Assembly (NCBI GenBank): GCA_900770925.1 | Contig: CAAGLY010000002.1 | Span: 107,692-171,691 of the forward strand | Reading direction: 5' to 3' | Source of the DNA: Bacilli bacterium | GTDB taxonomy: Bacteria > Bacillota_I > Bacilli_A > RFN20 > CAG-288 | Length of the DNA stretch: 64,000 nt | Translations under genes and position numbers: made by a program | Shown here: positions 59,921-64,000 of the stretch, piece after piece | How the letters are laid out: the number at the start of each line of letters is the position of its first letter | Position numbering within the stretch: the stretch's first letter is position 1 | The notes under the pieces: generated by a model | The model's database searches: none | What the model saw: the letters and a program-made list of their open reading frames with translations, nothing else | What the model was told of the DNA's origin: nothing

Positions 59921-60394
59921 ATGCCAAGAAAAAACGGTTCTGTTGAAAAACGTGATGTCTTACCGGATCCGATTTATCAGAGCAAGTTAGTCACTCGTCT
60001 GATCAATCGTATCATGGTCGATGGAAAGAAAGGCGTTGCCCAGGATATTCTCTACGGCGCCTTCAAGAAGGTTGAAGCTAAGACCGGCAAACCGGCTAGG
60101 GATGTCTTCGAGATTGCTTTAGGCAACATCAGGCCTGAAGTCGAACTCAAAGCCCGCCGCGTCGGTGCTTCCAACTATCAGGTTCCGGTCGAAGTCTCTC
60201 CGGAACGCCGTGTCACTTTAGGACTCCGCTGGTTAGTCACTTTCGCCCGTCTCCGTTCGGAGAAGACGAGGACTGACAAGTTAGCCGGCGAAATCATCGA
60301 TGCCGCTAACGGCACCGGCGGTGCAGTCAAACGCAAAGAAGACAGGCATAAGACGGCTGAAGCCAACAAGGCTTATGCCCACTATCGCTGGTAA
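59921..60394 (+). CDS. rpsG: 30S ribosomal protein S7
   Basis: 157 residues. [23 protein letters not shown][M][11 protein letters not shown] and [13 protein letters not shown], then EKT[M]TDKLA and [11 protein letters not shown]. Two AGG codons fall on the Met of NVMP and EKTM; the arginines of RRVG and RW are CGC. S7 organises the 30S head and binds 16S rRNA. It follows rpsL after 20 bases with AAGGAG. Confidence 0.97.
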   Translation: MPRKNGSVEKRDVLPDPIYQSKLVTRLINRIMVDGKKGVAQDILYGAFKKVEAKTGKPARDVFEIALGNIRPEVELKARRVGASNYQVPVEVSPERRVTLGLRWLVTFARLRSEKTRTDKLAGEIIDAANGTGGAVKRKEDRHKTAEANKAYAHYRW

Positions 60395-60435
60395 CCCGTT
60401 AGGGCTAGCCCAGTAGAAAAGGAAAATCATCCACA

Positions 60436-62565
60436 ATGGCAATGGATAACGATCAGGCGAGGGTATCCGTCTACGAGTCGGTTGCTCTCGACCATGTCCG
60501 CAATATCGGCATCAGGGCCCATATCGATGCCGGTAAGACGACGACGAGTGAACGTATTCTCTTCTTCACAGGAAAAACCCATAAGATCGGTGAAACCCAC
60601 GATGGCGCTTCTGCCATGGATTTCAACGAGCAGGAACAGAAACGTGGTATCACGATTTACTCTGCTGCCACTACCTGCATCTGGAAAGGCTACCGTATCA
60701 ATTTAATCGATACTCCTGGCCACGTCGACTTCACGGCCGAAGTCGAACGTTCTCTCCGTGTTCTCGATGGCGCTGTCTGCGTCCTCGACGGAAAGAACGG
60801 TGTCGAACCGCAGACGGAAACCGTCTGGCGTCAGGCCGATAAGTACGATGTTCCCCGTATTGTCTTTGTCAACAAGCTCGATGCTACTGGTGCAGACTAT
60901 GAAAGGTCTGTCGCCTCTGTTAAGGAACGTGTCGGCGCCAATGGTGTCGCCATTGCTTACCCGGTCGGACTTGAGACCCGCTTACTTGGCTTAATCGACT
61001 TAGTCGAAAGGAAAGCCTGGTTATGGGATCTTGATGCAAAGAAATCCGAGAGCAGGCAGCCGAACATTGTTCCGCTTGATCAGGTTCCGGCTGAATATGC
61101 CGAAGATGTCGAGAAAGCTAAGCTGTATCATCAGACCATGATCGAGCAGCTTGCTAATTTCGACGATGCGCTTAGGGAAAAGGTCCTCAGGGAAGAGGAA
61201 CCCACAGTCGAAGAAATCAAGGCCGCTATCCGTAAGGAAACGATTGCCCGTGAAATCTTCCCCTGCAGGCCTGGATCTGCTTATAAGAATAAGGGCGTCC
61301 AGTATGTCCTTGATGCAGTCCGGGATTACCTCCCGTCCCCGCTCGACGTTCCTGCTCCGGTTGCTACCGACAAGAACGGACAGGAAGTCAAGTTCAATCC
61401 GGATCCGAATGGTCCGTTCGTTGCTCTTGCCTTCAAGCTTACGACCGACCAGTTCGGTACGCTCTGCTTCTTCCGTGTCTATTCCGGAACCGTCAAATCC
61501 GGTTCTTATGTCTACAATGTCCGTAAGGGAACCAAGGAACGTGTCTCCCGTCTTGAATTAGTCAACGCTGATTCTCACGAGAACATTACCGAAGCCCGTG
61601 CCGGTGAAATCGCAGCCGCTGTCGGCTTCGCCAACACCCGTACTGGCGATACCCTTGTTGGCGAGAATGATCCGCAGGTTTCTCTCGAAGCTATCCAGTT
61701 CGCTGAACCGGTTATCTCCGAAGCAATCGAGCCGGTCAAACGTGCTGATCAGGATAAGAGGTCTGCTACCTTAATCAAATTCACCGAAGAGGATCCGACC
61801 TTCCATTACTATACCGATAGTGAAACCGGTCAGGGTATCATTGCCGGTGTCGGCGAACTTCAGCTTGATGTCAACGTCACCCGTCTGAAGAACGACTTCG
61901 GAATTGAGACCCGTGTCGGTGCTCCGCAGGTTGCCTATCGTGAGACAATCACCCAGACAGCGAACTGCGAAGGTAAGTACATCAAGCAGTCCGGCGGTCA
62001 TGGTCAGTATGGTCATGTCGTCTTCAAGATGGAACCGAACCCTGGGAAGGGTATTGAAATCGATGAGGCTATCACCGGCGGTGCTATTCCTAAGGAATTC
62101 ATCAAGCCGTCTCTCGACGGATTGAAAGAAGCCTTCGAAAAGGGTATGGTCGCTGGCTATCCGGTCATTGATGTCAAAGCTACTCTGTTCGATGGTTCTT
62201 ACCACGATGTCGATTCCAGCGAAGCTGCTTATAAGCTCGCTTCTGCTCAGGCTCTCCGTGTTGCAGCAACCAAATGCTCTCCGGTCATCCTTGAACCGAT
62301 CGTCAAAGCTGATATCACTACTCCGCTCGACTATGTCGGAACGGTCATGGGCGATGTCGCTTCCCGCCGTGGACAGGTCGATGGCATGGTCCAGAAGGCC
62401 AATGCCCAGGTTATCACTGCCTTTATTCCGCTTGCGAACAGGTTCGGCTATATCTCCGACCTCCGCTCCAGGACTCAAGGCCGTGGTATCTACACGATGA
62501 CCTTTGATCACTATCAGCAGGTCCCTCGTTCTGTCCAGGACGAAATCATCAAGAAACGCAGTTAA
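60436..62565 (+). CDS. fusA: Elongation factor G
   Basis: 709 residues, full length. GI[M][15 protein letters not shown] (P-loop), [12 protein letters not shown], then domain motifs DK[M][36 protein letters not shown] and DLRS[M]TQGRG. By my count 11 codons are AGG and 9 are ATG. Several AGG positions are invariant Met in EF-G (residues 27, 442, 669, 679). EF-G catalyses translocation with GTP. The gene follows rpsG after 41 bases with a modest AAAAGGAAAA site. Confidence 0.97.
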   Translation: MAMDNDQARVSVYESVALDHVRNIGIRAHIDAGKTTTSERILFFTGKTHKIGETHDGASAMDFNEQEQKRGITIYSAATTCIWKGYRINLIDTPGHVDFTAEVERSLRVLDGAVCVLDGKNGVEPQTETVWRQADKYDVPRIVFVNKLDATGADYERSVASVKERVGANGVAIAYPVGLETRLLGLIDLVERKAWLWDLDAKKSESRQPNIVPLDQVPAEYAEDVEKAKLYHQTMIEQLANFDDALREKVLREEEPTVEEIKAAIRKETIAREIFPCRPGSAYKNKGVQYVLDAVRDYLPSPLDVPAPVATDKNGQEVKFNPDPNGPFVALAFKLTTDQFGTLCFFRVYSGTVKSGSYVYNVRKGTKERVSRLELVNADSHENITEARAGEIAAAVGFANTRTGDTLVGENDPQVSLEAIQFAEPVISEAIEPVKRADQDKRSATLIKFTEEDPTFHYYTDSETGQGIIAGVGELQLDVNVTRLKNDFGIETRVGAPQVAYRETITQTANCEGKYIKQSGGHGQYGHVVFKMEPNPGKGIEIDEAITGGAIPKEFIKPSLDGLKEAFEKGMVAGYPVIDVKATLFDGSYHDVDSSEAAYKLASAQALRVAATKCSPVILEPIVKADITTPLDYVGTVMGDVASRRGQVDGMVQKANAQVITAFIPLANRFGYISDLRSRTQGRGIYTMTFDHYQQVPRSVQDEIIKKRS

Positions 62566-62582
62566 TTGCACTCTGCATTCTT

Positions 62583-62611
62583 GAAAAGATAGTAGAAAAA
62601 GTGTATAGTCA
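62583..62611 (+). promoter_or_regulatory. Internal promoter of tuf
   Basis: TTGAAA and TATAGT spaced 17 bases, in the 74-base gap between fusA and tuf; it would give extra tuf transcript. Confidence 0.6.
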
Positions 62612-62639
62612 TTAAGAATCTATTTGGAGGAAATTTATA

Positions 62640-63830
62640 ATGGCTGAAGCTAAACAGAAGTTCGACCGTTCCCGTCCGAACGTTAACATCGGCACGATCG
62701 GCCACGTCGACCACGGCAAGACCACTTTAACCGCCGCTATCACTCACGTTCTTGCTAAGAAGGGCTTATCCAAAGCTCTTAACTATGATCAGATTGATGC
62801 TGCACCGGAGGAAAAAGCCCGTGGTGTAACGATCAACGCTGCTCACGTCGAATACGATACTGAAGCCCGTCACTACACCCACGTTGACTGCCCTGGCCAT
62901 GCCGACTACATCAAGAACAGGATCACTGGTGCTGCTCAGATGGATGGTGCTATCCTTGTTGTTGCTGCTACCGATGGTGTCAGGCCGCAGACTCGCGAGC
63001 ATGTCTTACTTGCCCGTCAGGTCGGTGTTCCTTACATCGTTGTCTTCCTCAACAAGTGCGATCAGGTCGATGATCCGGAATTAATCGACTTAGTCGAAAT
63101 GGATGTCCGTGAATTACTTTCCAAGTATGGATATCCGGGAGACGAAGTTCCGGTTGTCCGTGGCTCCGCTTTACAGGCCTTAAATGGCGATGCCAAAGCT
63201 GAAGATTCCATCATGGAATTAAGGAATGCCTGCGATAAGTACATCCCGCTTCCTGTCCGTGAAAATGATAAGCCTTTCTTAAGGGCTGTCGAGGATGTCA
63301 GGACTATCACTGGCCGTGGTACTGTTGCTACTGGCCGTGTCGAACGTGGTAGGTTACATCCGAATGATGAAGTCGAAATCGTTGGTATCTTAGATACCCG
63401 TAAATGCGTTGTTACCTCTCTTGAGAGGTTCCGCAAGATCCTCGACTTCGCTGAAGCTGGCGACAACATCGGTGCTTTACTCCGTGGTGTCGATCGTGAT
63501 CAGATCGTCCGTGGTCAGGTTATCTGCAAACCGGGCTCTGTCACTCCGCACAAGAAATTCAAAGGCAAAGTCTACGTCTTAAAGAAAGAAGAAGGCGGAC
63601 GTCATACTGCTTTCACCAACAACTATCGTCCTCAGTTCTACTTCCGTACGACTGATGTCACCGGAACCGTTACTCTTCCGGCTGATGTCCAGATGGTCAG
63701 GCCTGGCGATAACGTTGAGTTAACCGTCGAGCTTATCCATCCGATCGCTATCGAAAACAACACGAAGTTCTCTATCCGTGAAGGCGGCCACACCGTTGGT
63801 GCCGGCACCGTCACTGAGATCATCGACTAG
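62640..63830 (+). CDS. tuf: Elongation factor Tu
   Basis: 396 residues. [22 protein letters not shown][M][24 protein letters not shown][M]PGDNVE. Eight AGG and five ATG codons by my count. Six of the AGG codons fall on the family Met (KNMITG, V-M-PQT, ELM, FLM, EMFRK, VMPGD), for example codon 94 at 62919-62921. All arginines at [13 protein letters not shown] are CGT. EF-Tu brings aminoacyl-tRNA to the A site. It has a GGAGG site and ends at a strong terminator. Confidence 0.98.
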   Translation: MAEAKQKFDRSRPNVNIGTIGHVDHGKTTLTAAITHVLAKKGLSKALNYDQIDAAPEEKARGVTINAAHVEYDTEARHYTHVDCPGHADYIKNRITGAAQMDGAILVVAATDGVRPQTREHVLLARQVGVPYIVVFLNKCDQVDDPELIDLVEMDVRELLSKYGYPGDEVPVVRGSALQALNGDAKAEDSIMELRNACDKYIPLPVRENDKPFLRAVEDVRTITGRGTVATGRVERGRLHPNDEVEIVGILDTRKCVVTSLERFRKILDFAEAGDNIGALLRGVDRDQIVRGQVICKPGSVTPHKKFKGKVYVLKKEEGGRHTAFTNNYRPQFYFRTTDVTGTVTLPADVQMVRPGDNVELTVELIHPIAIENNTKFSIREGGHTVGAGTVTEIID

Positions 63831-63857
63831 TTCGTTTTCTCTCTAACGATTTTAAAA

Positions 63858-63886
63858 GGGACTATGGGAAACCATAGTCTCTTTTT
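63858..63886 (+). terminator. Terminator of the rpsL-rpsG-fusA-tuf operon
   Basis: Stem GACTATGG-GAAA-CCATAGTC followed by TCTTTTT. Confidence 0.9.
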
Positions 63887-63932
63887 CTTTGTTTAGGAAT
63901 TTGTAAATTCTTTCACACTGGAAGAATGTCTA

Positions 63933-64000
63933 TTATCTTTTGCTTTTCGGTCTGCCCAGGTGCTTTTCCTTTTCTTCCGCTTCCTCTGTCTCATCGATGA
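63933..64000 (-). CDS. C-terminal end of an unknown gene entering from the right edge
   Basis: An open minus-strand frame of 22 codons reads IDETEEAEEKEKHLGRPKSKR then TAA. The Glu-rich then basic GRPKSKR end looks like a real C-terminus, but the fragment is too short to assign. Confidence 0.4.
   Translation of the reverse strand, partial: IDETEEAEEKEKHLGRPKSKR

Noticed and set aside
1..64000. TGA read as tryptophan (Mollicutes code)
   Set aside because: TGA ends trkH, feoB and other genes at the expected family length, and tryptophans in conserved motifs are TGG.

Overview
The most important property of this window is its genetic code: AGG is read as methionine, not arginine. In protein after protein AGG sits exactly where the family has a conserved or invariant Met (EF-Tu, EF-G, S7, S12, PGK, PPDK, FeoB, UvrA, Lgt, the [FeFe] hydrogenase L3 motif, the HMA GMxC motif), while conserved arginines are written CGN or AGA. 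ATG is still Met and still the start codon. TGA, TAA and TAG are stops. This fits the uncultivated Bacilli clade in which a computational code screen (Shulgina and Eddy 2021, recalled from memory) reported AGG as the dominant Met codon. Protein descriptions below use AGG = Met, and [M] marks an AGG-encoded position. The organism looks like an anaerobic, fermentative, host-associated Firmicute: oxygen-independent class III ribonucleotide reductase, [FeFe] hydrogenase, PPi-linked glycolysis, many surface lipoproteins, and Firmicutes-type HprK and WhiA.

Layout. 0-4.3 kb: tail of a TrkH potassium transporter, then a DtxR-family regulator and an HMA metal-binding protein divergent from a feoA-feoA-feoB iron operon with a DtxR-type operator. 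4.3-7.2 kb: a permease fused to an ABC domain that has lost every catalytic motif. 7.5-13.5 kb: pyruvate phosphate dikinase, an iron alcohol dehydrogenase, a membrane protein related to M50 proteases but lacking HExxH, and tmRNA. 13.9-17.2 kb: ogt, an AAA/DUF4143 ATPase flanked by a roughly 160 bp imperfect direct repeat of the ogt/RDD junction, and an RDD protein. 17.4-20.2 kb: nrdD-nrdG. 20-26.4 kb: exported protein, methyltransferase, M13 peptidase, orphan Vsr endonuclease, NUDIX hydrolase, and the hydrogenase with a structured leader. 26.6-31.6 kb: divergent polytopic envelope proteins (O-antigen-ligase-like, YfhO). 31.6-43.1 kb: pfp, uvrA, hprK-lgt-trxB-whiA, then gap-pgk-tpi. 43.2-58.2 kb: accessory, surface-oriented region with six lipoproteins (including a BspA-type LRR protein), a MarR-controlled heterodimeric ABC exporter, a truncated surface-protein gene and an ORF of doubtful status. 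58.4-63.9 kb: a Bax-inhibitor-1 family protein, then the rpsL-rpsG-fusA-tuf operon behind a consensus promoter and attenuator-like leader.

How it fits together. PPi-PFK, GAPDH, PGK, TPI and PPDK form a PPi-conserving glycolysis; the alcohol dehydrogenase and hydrogenase dispose of reductant. HprK implies CcpA/HPr-type control, and weak cre-like sites lie upstream of gap and of the first lipoprotein pair. Feo-imported iron would feed the Fe-S enzymes. No tRNA gene is in the window, so the tRNA that decodes AGG must lie elsewhere, but the tmRNA tag reading frame itself contains an AGG codon.
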